Virus record (IMG/VR): IMGVR_UViG_3300023278_001447
Coordinates: 1-40,747 of that record
Strand: one strand, 5' to 3'
From: a virus
DNA: 40,747 nt
The notes under the pieces are model-generated. The model was given only the letters and a program-made list of their open reading frames with translations. It had not been told where the DNA came from and did no database searches. Each line of letters begins with the position of its first letter. The first letter of the stretch is position 1. This document shows, piece after piece, positions 13,484 to 22,092 of this stretch. The translations under genes were made by a program, and so were the position numbers.

Positions 13484-15226
13484 CTAAAATAGTTTGGTAT
13501 TTATTTGCTCTGTCGTATAATCTAACTGGTTATCTGTTAGTGTTATTGATTCAGTAATATCTGCACTAGATAACGTAGTTGGGTTAAACGACAGATTTGT
13601 ATCAAAGTAAGCTATATTTCCTGAATAGCCTTGCAGCCCAAGAGAATCACCAAAATATGCAGCATCACCAAACTTAGAGCCAATACTAGGCTCAACCTCT
13701 GTATCATACAGTTTATCTGTGCCTACAGCTATCACTCTAAAATATCTCCGCAATTGTCTTGGCGTTGTTGTTGGATATTTGCCTAAAACACAAGCTGCCA
13801 TGCCGCCTACGTTTGGTGAAGAATATGAAGTGCCACTTGCGGTATATTTACCATTGCTATATAAATCCATAAATATATTTTGACCAGCAGCACAAGTATC
13901 CACTCTATTGCCTCTATTGCTAAATGTCGCAAGTGTTTCTTTCCCGCCAAGCATACTGTGGTAGCCTACTTCTGAAGACAGCGCAGCCACAGCAATAGTA
14001 TCACCTGACAAGCAGTGGTTCGGCCTGTTCACAAAGTAGGCACTAGCACTCACCCCTTGCGCCCACTCTTGAACATATACCCCATTCTGGTATGTGCCGA
14101 GATTGGTAAAATGGGCATTGTTATAGTCAGGGTGATCTGGCAAAACTGTGCTTTCAGCATTATTAGCTGCTGCCGATACATGATGGACGCCAGCTGCAAT
14201 CATATCCTCAATCGGCTCTATGTATTGTGAATATTCAGCATTGCCTGAAAGATTCTCAAATAAACTTTTAAATTGATTATTAGAATAATTACTTTTAGGA
14301 AGCCCTATAGTCGTATACCCTTGTCGCCCCATAGCTTGACTATAGTCTTTCATCATGCCAAATGCCCAGCCTGTTCTGCCTGACTGCATAAAGGATGGCG
14401 GCATTTCTGCCGTACCTGAAGGGCTTACTGCTGTATATTTAGCGTTTCTAAAAAATATAGCGTTTGTATTGTTATGAGATTGTGTTTTGTAATAGTGAAT
14501 TGAATCTATTACTAATGTTGGCCTGCTGTTTCCTTTGTTTTCGTGAAACAATCTAAAACAATCCCAACCATAGTCAGTTAGATTATGCTGATCTCTTGGC
14601 CATACATACAAATCTGCGGCAGTAGCCCAGCCATAGGTATTCGATGCAGCAGTATATGCCACTGCTTCTGCATGATAATTTATGTCTGTGCCTGTTTTTG
14701 AATAGTCTGTTGTGCCTAATGTGCTCATCCCTGTCAGACTGCTCCAATCAAATTGTTGCAATCTGGTTGTGCCGCTTGTTTTGAATTCAGGGTCGTCTAA
14801 ATCAAGGACAGACGCTAAATTTAATATAATATCAACGCCGCTGCCTTCATAAGAACTGCTATAGGTATATGTATTCTCAACGCTGTGCGCCGTGAGGTTA
14901 TTTGTGGTGGAAGTATGTCTAATTAAGCCCCAATTACCGCGAGGCCTTTCATCATCATCAATATCAGTATATACGAGATGCCTTCTCGTGTTGACTGATT
15001 TAGAAACTTGTTCTGCGAGAAATTCTGACTCAGGGACTCTTAATTCGATATTGTCTATATACTCGCTATTTATACCATCAAATAGTAAGTCATATTGTTC
15101 ATCTGTGCATTTAGCAACGAAAAGTTTTGGCCTATGTACAAATTCTAATGTGACTTCCTCAACCATAGGAAATACAGTCTCTTTGCTAACACCTTCTTTC
15201 AAAGCAATATTATATTCTTTAAGCAC
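13484..15226 (-). CDS. Subtilase-fold (S8-like) tail-associated protein with degenerate catalytic site
   Basis: This 580-aa protein lies between baseplate and fibre genes. About residues 125-490 follow a subtilisin (S8) layout. Catalytic Ser is present in GTSYSSPNVGG (Ser467), the oxyanion Asn in AAANNA (355/356), and a His in NYHAEAVA (His185) where the family has HGTHVAG. The Asp motif, normally D-T/S-G, reads VDIILNLAS, with Asn136 near the expected position. Residues 1-120 resemble a phage attachment domain. A cut-down protease acting as an adhesin, or a protease with a moved acid, are both possible. Enzymatic activity cannot be assumed. Confidence 0.7.
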   Translation of the reverse strand: MLKEYNIALKEGVSKETVFPMVEEVTLEFVHRPKLFVAKCTDEQYDLLFDGINSEYIDNIELRVPESEFLAEQVSKSVNTRRHLVYTDIDDDERPRGNWGLIRHTSTTNNLTAHSVENTYTYSSSYEGSGVDIILNLASVLDLDDPEFKTSGTTRLQQFDWSSLTGMSTLGTTDYSKTGTDINYHAEAVAYTAASNTYGWATAADLYVWPRDQHNLTDYGWDCFRLFHENKGNSRPTLVIDSIHYYKTQSHNNTNAIFFRNAKYTAVSPSGTAEMPPSFMQSGRTGWAFGMMKDYSQAMGRQGYTTIGLPKSNYSNNQFKSLFENLSGNAEYSQYIEPIEDMIAAGVHHVSAAANNAESTVLPDHPDYNNAHFTNLGTYQNGVYVQEWAQGVSASAYFVNRPNHCLSGDTIAVAALSSEVGYHSMLGGKETLATFSNRGNRVDTCAAGQNIFMDLYSNGKYTASGTSYSSPNVGGMAACVLGKYPTTTPRQLRRYFRVIAVGTDKLYDTEVEPSIGSKFGDAAYFGDSLGLQGYSGNIAYFDTNLSFNPTTLSSADITESITLTDNQLDYTTEQINTKLF

Positions 15227-16021
15227 TTATAACTCTCCTAGCTTCGTATTGGCATCTGCAATACTGCCATCTAAATCAGTAACAGAAAGCATATCACCAT
15301 TTGAATTTACAATATATTTACCTTCCGAATCCATAACACGCACAATAGACGTAGTCGCAGTGCCGCCACCACCGCCGCCACCGCCGCCGCCACCGCCACC
15401 GCCGCCATTGCCACCGTTAAAGTCATCTACAGTAGCAACACCGGCCAACACAAGCCTTACATTGGCAGGTTTCACGCGATTATATATACATTGCAAAAAC
15501 GATACGTTATCTACGCCAAACGGGAAGTCAAATTCATAGTTAAAGCCTTGCTGTTGTGTATACTCGACAATAAGCGTAAATCTTTTTTCTTTGTCAGTAT
15601 CACCACCAACATAGGACGCAGCATTCGGGTCATTGCCTGACATTAAATTGACCACCAAGCCGAATATGGTGGCAAGTGCCTGAAAGTCCGTCATCGTCTG
15701 AGTGCCTATTGAGGACAACTTCATTAGCAAATCACGGCGGCGTTCAGTTAAAGTGCCAGTAGCAGGAAAACAACTATCAGGAATGCCTAAAGCACTTTCC
15801 CATTCACTGATAAATTCAACTGTCGTATCTGGCAATATCTCTTTTGTATAGTCACGTAACGTGCCATTTGCCCGAAAAAGTTCAGTTGCAAGCCCTAGCA
15901 GCAATTTGCGAAAATTCGTATCGTTAACGTCTTTTGCAACGAATAACCTGCCGCTTGGCATATAAGCTGCCAAGCTATCTGCATAGGCTTCTTTATCGCG
16001 CTTTTGAAATAGCAAACTCAT
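15227..16021 (-). CDS. Baseplate protein, Mu gp48/YmfQ (DUF2313) family, with poly-Gly linker
   Basis: This 264-aa protein has residues 1-200 in the DUF2313 pattern: YADSLAAYMPSGRLF, LLLGLATELFRANGTLRDYT, then a TERRRDLLMKLSSIGTQT segment. Mu gp48-like proteins complete the baseplate periphery and link to fibres. After VDDFNGGN comes a run of 15 Gly (encoded at 15406-15362), then about 48 residues beginning TATTSIVRVMDSEGKY that are not part of the normal family and probably form a small beta tip. It overlaps the J-like gene by ATGA and the next gene begins one base after its stop. Confidence 0.85.
   Translation of the reverse strand: MSLLFQKRDKEAYADSLAAYMPSGRLFVAKDVNDTNFRKLLLGLATELFRANGTLRDYTKEILPDTTVEFISEWESALGIPDSCFPATGTLTERRRDLLMKLSSIGTQTMTDFQALATIFGLVVNLMSGNDPNAASYVGGDTDKEKRFTLIVEYTQQQGFNYEFDFPFGVDNVSFLQCIYNRVKPANVRLVLAGVATVDDFNGGNGGGGGGGGGGGGGGGTATTSIVRVMDSEGKYIVNSNGDMLSVTDLDGSIADANTKLGEL
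15362..15415. repeat. GGC/GGT trinucleotide tract coding poly-Gly
   Basis: On the minus strand fifteen consecutive Gly codons (GGC/GGT mixed) follow an Asn codon preceded by two Gly codons. The tract lies between the DUF2313 domain and a short extra C-terminal domain. It is much richer in GC than its surroundings. The plus strand shows a spurious proline-rich frame here. Confidence 0.9.
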
Positions 16022-17328
16022 GGATAGCTTACCGCGCCAAGTACACCAATTTGCCCTGTTGAAACACTAATATCACCACTTGGGGCAGATAAGGTAAAGG
16101 TCTGCACCGTTTGCCCCGTAAAAACATCGACAGTATTAAATATTGCAGAACGGTACGCATCTTCATCAATGCTGACGCCGACACTTGTGCGCTCGGTGAA
16201 GAATTGTTGTAAATTGGCTGTTACTGCTTCTTGCATCGTTGATGTATTAGGCGTTAAAGCTGTAAATGTAAATGGGACAGTGACGGCTGTTGGGGCCGAA
16301 ACGATAACATCATTTTCATAAGTATTAGCCGGTCTTATTGACTGTATAATTTCATTCACTTCTGCAACTTCAGACGCATCTGGTATGGCAGTTGTGTCAT
16401 TGTCGCGCATAAAGTATATCGTCACTTGCCCTATAGCTGGGGTCAAAGGCTGTACGAACACCCTTGTTACACCGGCAACCTCTTTAGCCTTTTCTGTTAT
16501 AGCGGCCACATTGAACATGGCCACAGGGTTTTGTATATATTCAAGAGTCCTAGAGCGAAACGCATCATCAGCCTCAGTATCACTACCTCCGCCTATCGTT
16601 CCAAAATCTACGCCCGCCTCGCTATCAACGCCAGTTATCGGGCTTTGCAGCCTTAAAACTGTGCCTGATGCTTGGTTAGTGTTTGAGCCGAACTGTATTG
16701 AGCGCACAGGTACGACAGCAGTTGTAAACGAAGCTATAGCTGCTGTGCCAAACTCATTGCTTGGCGTTGTATCTACCTCATATTGAAAGGTATTAGAATT
16801 TATAACAGTTATATCAGCAGTTATATTGTACTCTGGATTAGATGCACCTGTAATTTCGACATCTACATTGTCGGCCAATCCATGATCGACTTCACAAAGC
16901 ACTGTAACGGTTGTTCCCGTGCGCGTTAGGTCTTGGATTGCTACTGTGCCTGCGGCAACTGTTGCAACTGCTGTGCTTTCGTAGTTGCCAGAACCACTAA
17001 GCGCAAAAATAGTTCCTTGCGGCACAACAGAAGCGGCAGTACCAGTTGCAATCACATTGCCTGATGATTTTGAGGCTGGTATTGGCGTTTTTCCCCATAT
17101 CGCAGCCCAACGCAACAGATAATTGCCTGTTGCTGTATCTGGAAAGTTTTGGGTAATAGCGGCTTTCAGCTGTATATAAAAGTCAAACACCCTATTGGCA
17201 TTGGCTGTAACCGTTGCTCCAAGCCAGCTATTTTTGCCGAAGGGGTTAGATGTTTGCAGTTCGCGCTGCACATCAGCTTTTGATCGCGCCTCTACTTCTG
17301 CCGCTGTTGTTGGTATATCTAAAGGCAT
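16018..17328 (-). CDS. Baseplate J-like protein (Mu gp47 family) with inserted beta module
   Basis: This 436-aa protein shows the baseplate J layout: an N-terminal helical part (FDFYIQLKAAITQNFPDTA), LLRWAAIWG, then SGNVIATGTAASVVPQGT. The late part has the SEAGVDFGTIGGGSDTEADD loop and EYIQNPVAMFN. J forms the wedge ring of contractile-tail baseplates. Residues about 131-186 are an extra module of the HGL...ITGA...TFQYEV type, also found in the 24823-25902 product. It sits between the gp46-like and gp48-like genes, exactly as in Mu. Confidence 0.9.
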   Translation of the reverse strand: MPLDIPTTAAEVEARSKADVQRELQTSNPFGKNSWLGATVTANANRVFDFYIQLKAAITQNFPDTATGNYLLRWAAIWGKTPIPASKSSGNVIATGTAASVVPQGTIFALSGSGNYESTAVATVAAGTVAIQDLTRTGTTVTVLCEVDHGLADNVDVEITGASNPEYNITADITVINSNTFQYEVDTTPSNEFGTAAIASFTTAVVPVRSIQFGSNTNQASGTVLRLQSPITGVDSEAGVDFGTIGGGSDTEADDAFRSRTLEYIQNPVAMFNVAAITEKAKEVAGVTRVFVQPLTPAIGQVTIYFMRDNDTTAIPDASEVAEVNEIIQSIRPANTYENDVIVSAPTAVTVPFTFTALTPNTSTMQEAVTANLQQFFTERTSVGVSIDEDAYRSAIFNTVDVFTGQTVQTFTLSAPSGDISVSTGQIGVLGAVSYP

Positions 17329-17344
17329 TGTTTATCTCTCTTAA

Positions 17345-17791
17345 CTATGAACGACCAGTATTTTCCCACAGCTCGTATGATCTTCTTGCAACTTTATCAC
17401 GGCTACGCCTAATTGTAACTGTCAAGAATGTGCGCCCGTTTATGTACTCAGCCACAGGGTCATCTATAGATACAGCCAAACCATCCTCGACAAGCCACTG
17501 CAAGGCTTTTTTTGCCTCATCTTCTATTCTATTTAAATTGCTGCGCGTAGCCCGAGATTGCTCCAATAACCACAATTTCGAACCATTCTCGAATGTAGCG
17601 TCATTGCCAATCCAGCCGCGCCTATATCTTGCATCTACAACCTCGTCAGGTGACGCCCTGCGCTCCCCAAATAGCGAGTATAAAATAGCAGTATCGAACC
17701 ACTCATCGGTTTGAATATCACCGTATTCATTAATTTGTATATCATAGACCTTTTTATCTGGGTCTATCTCTAAAACTGCATCAGTTGTCAT
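17345..17791 (-). CDS. Baseplate protein, Mu gp46 family (T4 gp25-like)
   Basis: This 148-aa protein contains the diagnostic RRGWIGNDATFENGSKLWLL near residues 58-77, characteristic of GP46-type baseplate proteins. These form the sheath-initiating ring of the baseplate. It overlaps the spike gene upstream by ATGA and precedes J, the conserved Mu order. Confidence 0.9.
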   Translation of the reverse strand: MTTDAVLEIDPDKKVYDIQINEYGDIQTDEWFDTAILYSLFGERRASPDEVVDARYRRGWIGNDATFENGSKLWLLEQSRATRSNLNRIEDEAKKALQWLVEDGLAVSIDDPVAEYINGRTFLTVTIRRSRDKVARRSYELWENTGRS

Positions 17792-18273
17792 AGTACCCCC
17801 ACTATATTCGCTTGTGAGTTTCCTGCCGAGTCTGCGCCTTGTGAATGCTGGTGTGTATCACCAACGTCCTTGCCGTTATTCGTCATTGTGCCTTTGACTA
17901 CAAGATTGCCGGTTAATGTAAGTGTATCACCAACCATATTCAATGTAGCTTTATTATTACTTATGTATAAGTTTCCTGCTTCATCCCATTTAATATAGCT
18001 GCCTGTCTTTGGATGATAAAACGCCAACTCACTTTCTTTCAGCTTTGGGCGAATCTTCGGCAATACACCGAGTACCACCCTATTGTCTGGGTTATTTTGC
18101 ACAGATGCACCTAGAACTAAAAAGTCTGGAGGCACATTGCCATGATAGCCGTATGGGAATAACATCGTAGCATCAGCTGCTTTTCCTAGATACTCCAATT
18201 GCTGAGCAGGAAATTGCTGATCGTCAGGACTACTATTGGTTATCCTCATCCATCGCAATATGTTATTCAACAT
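17788..18273 (-). CDS. Baseplate spike protein, Mu gp45/P2 gpV-like
   Basis: ATG 18273 is preferred because GGAG lies ten bases upstream; the TTG at 18282 is too close to it. This gives 161 aa. The N-terminal domain (FLVLGASVQNNPDNRVVLGV) is an OB-like fold, followed by a repetitive beta-helix (NLYISNNKATLNMVG, TLTLTGNLVVKGTM). The C-terminal DTHQHSQG holds His141 and His143 in the position where membrane-piercing spikes bind an iron ion. It overlaps the hub gene by 11 nt. Confidence 0.9.
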   Translation of the reverse strand: MLNNILRWMRITNSSPDDQQFPAQQLEYLGKAADATMLFPYGYHGNVPPDFLVLGASVQNNPDNRVVLGVLPKIRPKLKESELAFYHPKTGSYIKWDEAGNLYISNNKATLNMVGDTLTLTGNLVVKGTMTNNGKDVGDTHQHSQGADSAGNSQANIVGVL

Positions 18274-19351
18274 TGGTAGCAATCTCCGCTAAGGGGTCGG
18301 GCGGCAAAAATAAAGTATAAGCTTCACGACCAACAAACCCTAGATCAGTGTTACTGCCAGAGTCGGCATCAAAGGTAAATGTTACTGAATTACACAACAT
18401 TTGCTCTATCTTGCCAATGTAATCGTCAACTATTTGATAAACCCTGTTTATTTGCCATAGCCGCCCTGTGTGGCCGCCAACACGAAACATAGGCACAGTC
18501 GCCGAATAAGCAAGTCCTCTTGCGCGTCTAATGTCGGCCTCCCACTTAGCACGATCATAACAGGGCGCATCTGAGTATGGGGTATCTGATATGAGTACAA
18601 GCGTTCTCTTTCGCTTTATATCATTATCAAGTACCCCCCCGCTCTGATTGACCACCGATGCGAGGTCGGTATCGCCAGCCTGATTCAGAGCAAGGGGATT
18701 AAGTCCAGACGCTACTTTGTAAAAGTTATATCGTCCGGTTGTGTCATAACTAAATTGGCTTTTTATTACATTGTTGTCATCGCCACCAATAATGTGCTGC
18801 ACTGCACCATTAGCAGTAACGCCTGAATTTGATGTAATCACCAAATCACCGTTACCATCCGATGAAAGCAATACCTGCCTCATTTTTGAATATTTTTCTA
18901 TAAAATCAAATGCTCTTTCGCCAGCTTCAGGCGCAGCAATTACTTCAGTCCAAGTGAACGGTTCAGGGTTTACTTGGTCTATTACTTTAATATCCAAGCC
19001 CACTGAGTCAATTATTGCCTCGATAATACGCTTCAATGTAAGCCCGTCACCCGACAGGTCAGGGATTGTATCTATCGTGCTATCTAATAAATCTCCAGTC
19101 TTATCTCTGCCGCTTACCGTTATTGTGTAACTATTCGCATCATAACTGACATCAACCACCTCTATGTGGCCGGTTAGTATCTTTTCATCGTCGATATATA
19201 CACTGCAAGGCTCTCCGCCTTTGAATGGAAGTGGCTGGCCCTTTGGTGCTACAGCCTCAAACCTAAATTGGCTAGACAGGGAGTCTAAGCGTAACTCACA
19301 GACCGCAGAAACAAAGTTTGTATACTGTTTGCCACCAACTTCCAATTTCAT
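18263..19351 (-). CDS. Baseplate hub protein, Mu gp44 (P)/P2 gpD-like
   Basis: This 362-aa protein follows the gpD/gp44 layout: an N-terminal beta barrel (MKLEVGGKQYTNF, then VYIDDEKILTGHIEVVDVSY), then SGRDKTGDLLDST, and a middle part with GERAFDFIEKYSKMRQVLL. These trimeric hubs cap the tail tube and hold the spike encoded next. Its ATG overlaps the previous stop by ATGA. Confidence 0.9.
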   Translation of the reverse strand: MKLEVGGKQYTNFVSAVCELRLDSLSSQFRFEAVAPKGQPLPFKGGEPCSVYIDDEKILTGHIEVVDVSYDANSYTITVSGRDKTGDLLDSTIDTIPDLSGDGLTLKRIIEAIIDSVGLDIKVIDQVNPEPFTWTEVIAAPEAGERAFDFIEKYSKMRQVLLSSDGNGDLVITSNSGVTANGAVQHIIGGDDNNVIKSQFSYDTTGRYNFYKVASGLNPLALNQAGDTDLASVVNQSGGVLDNDIKRKRTLVLISDTPYSDAPCYDRAKWEADIRRARGLAYSATVPMFRVGGHTGRLWQINRVYQIVDDYIGKIEQMLCNSVTFTFDADSGSNTDLGFVGREAYTLFLPPDPLAEIATNVE

Positions 19352-19773
19352 GCAGTTAATACCTTGACATCACCTTCAACAAAAGATACGTCACTTATAT
19401 CATTTAAAGCTGCAATTGATTCACCGACTTCATCATTTCCATAAAATTGATACCCCAATAATCTTGCAGTAGTTGGCGCAGTATTGACGTCAATAATCTG
19501 ACTCGCCGTTAGCCGCTGTTCGGCAAAAAAGTCTAGCACTATAAGCCGCATATCCGTGACATTGTTTTTTGTTTCGACCGATGCAGAAGATAACATAACT
19601 ACTTTATATTGCTCATCAAGCTGGTTAGCAACTGTGTCTATAGAAGCAACTGTGTCATACTCGATACTTGCTGCGGCCTCATAAGCATATACCAAGGCAA
19701 TAGCGTTCATGCTGGCATTTATAATTGCTTCATTTTTCTGTCTTTCTATTAAGCCTGCTGTTAATACTGTCAT
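19348..19773 (-). CDS. Hypothetical tail/baseplate protein between N and P homologues
   Basis: ATG 19773 has GGGAGG five bases upstream and begins MTVLTAGLIERQKNEAI, giving 141 aa; the longer frame reads into the N gene. It is mostly helical with Ala- and Val-rich segments and ends SFVEGDVKVLTA. The gene sits between the DNA-circularisation protein and hub genes and is coupled to the hub by ATGA, so a tail role is likely. No family is recognised. Confidence 0.65.
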   Translation of the reverse strand: MTVLTAGLIERQKNEAIINASMNAIALVYAYEAAASIEYDTVASIDTVANQLDEQYKVVMLSSASVETKNNVTDMRLIVLDFFAEQRLTASQIIDVNTAPTTARLLGYQFYGNDEVGESIAALNDISDVSFVEGDVKVLTA

Positions 19774-19786
19774 AATTGCCTCCCAG

Positions 19787-20662
19787 TTAGGGGTAGTTAA
19801 ACATATTCCGAGCAGCTTGTAGTTTTTCTGAGCCAGACTCAAACTTTTCCATCATAGACTTGTTCACATCTAAAGTCTGCTTTGCAAACTCCGCTGGGTT
19901 TGTTGCAAGTGAATTAGCGTTATTAGCAAAATCATCTATTTTTGATGCAAACTCTGCAACTGGGTCAATTTCTGCTATATACTGATTTAATTGACTTCCC
20001 AAAAAATTCGTATTTATAATTTCACTTGGCAAAAAACCATTCACTATAGATGCCCCGCCTGTTGCAAAATCGGCTACCTTTCCTAAAGGATTAAGGTCAG
20101 TAATAAAAGATGATGCGCCTGTCAGTTTTGACGATATTTGCTTTATTGAATCAGTCGCAGCAGCAAAGTTTCCTGCAAACCCACTCGTTACAACAAAGTC
20201 ACTTGCCAAATCGCCTAATATGGAATTTAAAGTGAGGTCTTTCGCACCTGATACCTGAGTAATCGCTGTTGTAACTACTTGCGGTATACCTAGATTGCCA
20301 TCAAGCTCAAAGTTGACTGATATAGTAGAATCACCAAATGATGAGAACATTTCGTTGATGCTATAGCTTACTGCTACGACATCTTCAACACGCCCGTATA
20401 GTGGATGAATCAGTACACCAGAACCTTTTGACTCTAATACAGCAATAAGGCTATTCCGATATGCAAAGTAATCTTCGCCACCTTTTTTGCCAACAATAAT
20501 CTGTAGGGAATATTTACGAGGTTGTGCGCCTAGATCTTCTACGCTCTGTGTATCACGGTTAGGAAACTGCTTAATAGTATGTTTGCGGCCACCTGACAAG
20601 CTGGCTTCAGATATTGCAATCTGCACACCTTTAAACGAGCCATTTATAATCTTATCTTGCAT
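19787..20662 (-). CDS. DNA circularisation/tail protein, Mu N (gp43)-like
   Basis: This 291-aa protein has an N-terminal domain typical of the DNA_circ_N family: KGVQIAISEASLSGGRKHTI, then FPNRDTQSVEDLGAQPRKY and SGVLIHPLYGRVEDV. The rest is a long helical region. In Mu, N is a tail/baseplate protein that also travels with the injected DNA and helps circularise it. It follows the tape measure gene with a TAATG overlap, as in Mu-like tails. Confidence 0.85.
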   Translation of the reverse strand: MQDKIINGSFKGVQIAISEASLSGGRKHTIKQFPNRDTQSVEDLGAQPRKYSLQIIVGKKGGEDYFAYRNSLIAVLESKGSGVLIHPLYGRVEDVVAVSYSINEMFSSFGDSTISVNFELDGNLGIPQVVTTAITQVSGAKDLTLNSILGDLASDFVVTSGFAGNFAAATDSIKQISSKLTGASSFITDLNPLGKVADFATGGASIVNGFLPSEIINTNFLGSQLNQYIAEIDPVAEFASKIDDFANNANSLATNPAEFAKQTLDVNKSMMEKFESGSEKLQAARNMFNYP

Positions 20663-22092
20663 TATGCCATCGCCGTATTATTCATGCCAATGTTCAGCCA
20701 AGGCGCATCATTTGCCATGCTTGTTGACTTAACCTCAGAGCCTTTCGCCGCTGACACTTGTATTGTGCCTGCAATTGTACCGTTTTGTGCCACAGGCGTT
20801 GTCGGCGCACTTGCTGCAGCTGCATTTTGTGCACCTACTGGAGTCGGGTTTTGAACAGCCGCTTCTGCTTTGCTGGCTGTCTCTGCCGTCTTATCGTTGT
20901 TGCTGAAAACAGAACTAAAGGCATCTTTAAGCCCCGCAAAACTCATCTCGCTAAAGCTCTTGCCCTCAAGATAGCTAAACGATGCGATGACGCCTTCTAT
21001 CAGGTCGAGCATAAAATTGATAGAATCAATCACTTTGTTAAGCATAGGCTCAAGCGCACCAAACGCCCTTATTGCCATTTCCTTTATTCTCGTTCCTAGT
21101 ATAGATACTTTTGTACTAAAGGTATCCATCCGCAATGCAGCTTGCACAATCGCTTCATCTGTGCCAGAAATTTCGTTAGTCCATTCTTTTACTAGCGGTA
21201 TGTTTTTCCTCAGAACTAGCACCGATCTGAGGTTTTCAAGGCCAAATTCTTTTATTACTTGGGCGTTACTTAGACCTAGTTTTTCAAGCATCTCTAGGCT
21301 TTTAATCATGCCTACTTTTGATGGGGCGAATCTGCCGCCCATAAACTTTTCTAACTTCGACAAAGTTCCACGCAACGCTGTTCCTGCTTCTGCGCCTTTG
21401 ATCTCATTCTTTGCCAAAACTTGTATCATCGCGTTAGCTTCTTCAAAGCTGACGCCGAACTGTGCAGCTACGCTACCGGCATTCTTGAGTGCCTGCGCTG
21501 TATCGCCTACAGTAGACGCACCCACCTTTGCGCCCGCAGCAAGCACATTTACAAACCTACCGGCTTGATCTGCGCCCATTCCCCACTGGTTTAAAGCACC
21601 AACTGACGCACGAATAGCATCTGGCAATTCAATACCTGCGGCTTTGGATAATAATAAGGCTTGCTCGGTTACTGTTGCTACGCCGCCTTCTGTATCGAGC
21701 AGTTCTGACTTTGCTGATGCGACCTGTGTAAATGCTTGTGCTACTAAATCTTGTGCAACGCCATACTTTCTTGACGCAATCAAAATATCTTCCGTCATTG
21801 CCTTTAAAGCTGCACCCTCAGTGCCAGTTATGGCTTGCAGTTCGGCTATGGCGGTTTGGAATCCCGCGCCTGCTGTTATGGTTTTCCAGACAGTAGCGAA
21901 AATGGCAAGACCTTTTGCCGCCTTCACAGTTTCTTTATTTAAATTCTTAAAGCCGCCTGTAAGCCTGCCAGATATAGACTTATTTAACTTATCTGTTTTA
22001 CGTTTTGCAGAATCAAGAGAGCGGTTAAGCTTTTTAGCCGTCGCGCTAAACTTGTCCTTAAATTGAATTGTAAAACTTACTTTATTTGACAT
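20662..22092 (-). CDS. Tail tape measure protein
   Basis: This 476-aa protein has the TP901-type tape-measure core: TAIAELQAITG, then DILIASRKYGVAQDLVAQAF, GALNQWGMGADQAG and ALKNAGSVAAQFG. A basic helical N terminus (FKDKFSATAKKLNRSL) and a hydrophobic C-terminal part (LEPMLNKVIDSINFMLDLIE) complete the plan. It is rather short; using about 0.15 nm per residue, a tail of roughly 70 nm would be expected (inference). It starts inside the -1 frame extension of the chaperone gene. Confidence 0.9.
   Translation of the reverse strand: MSNKVSFTIQFKDKFSATAKKLNRSLDSAKRKTDKLNKSISGRLTGGFKNLNKETVKAAKGLAIFATVWKTITAGAGFQTAIAELQAITGTEGAALKAMTEDILIASRKYGVAQDLVAQAFTQVASAKSELLDTEGGVATVTEQALLLSKAAGIELPDAIRASVGALNQWGMGADQAGRFVNVLAAGAKVGASTVGDTAQALKNAGSVAAQFGVSFEEANAMIQVLAKNEIKGAEAGTALRGTLSKLEKFMGGRFAPSKVGMIKSLEMLEKLGLSNAQVIKEFGLENLRSVLVLRKNIPLVKEWTNEISGTDEAIVQAALRMDTFSTKVSILGTRIKEMAIRAFGALEPMLNKVIDSINFMLDLIEGVIASFSYLEGKSFSEMSFAGLKDAFSSVFSNNDKTAETASKAEAAVQNPTPVGAQNAAAASAPTTPVAQNGTIAGTIQVSAAKGSEVKSTSMANDAPWLNIGMNNTAMA

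Noticed and set aside
14892-15539. Long plus-strand open frame with a polyproline run
   Set aside because: It lies wholly opposite the baseplate and subtilase-like genes; the proline run is just the complement of the poly-Gly tract. It has no ribosome site and runs against the late transcript.
20987-21568. 193-codon plus-strand frame
   Set aside because: It is antisense to the tape measure gene, serine/alanine-rich by complement of its codons, and lacks any start signal.
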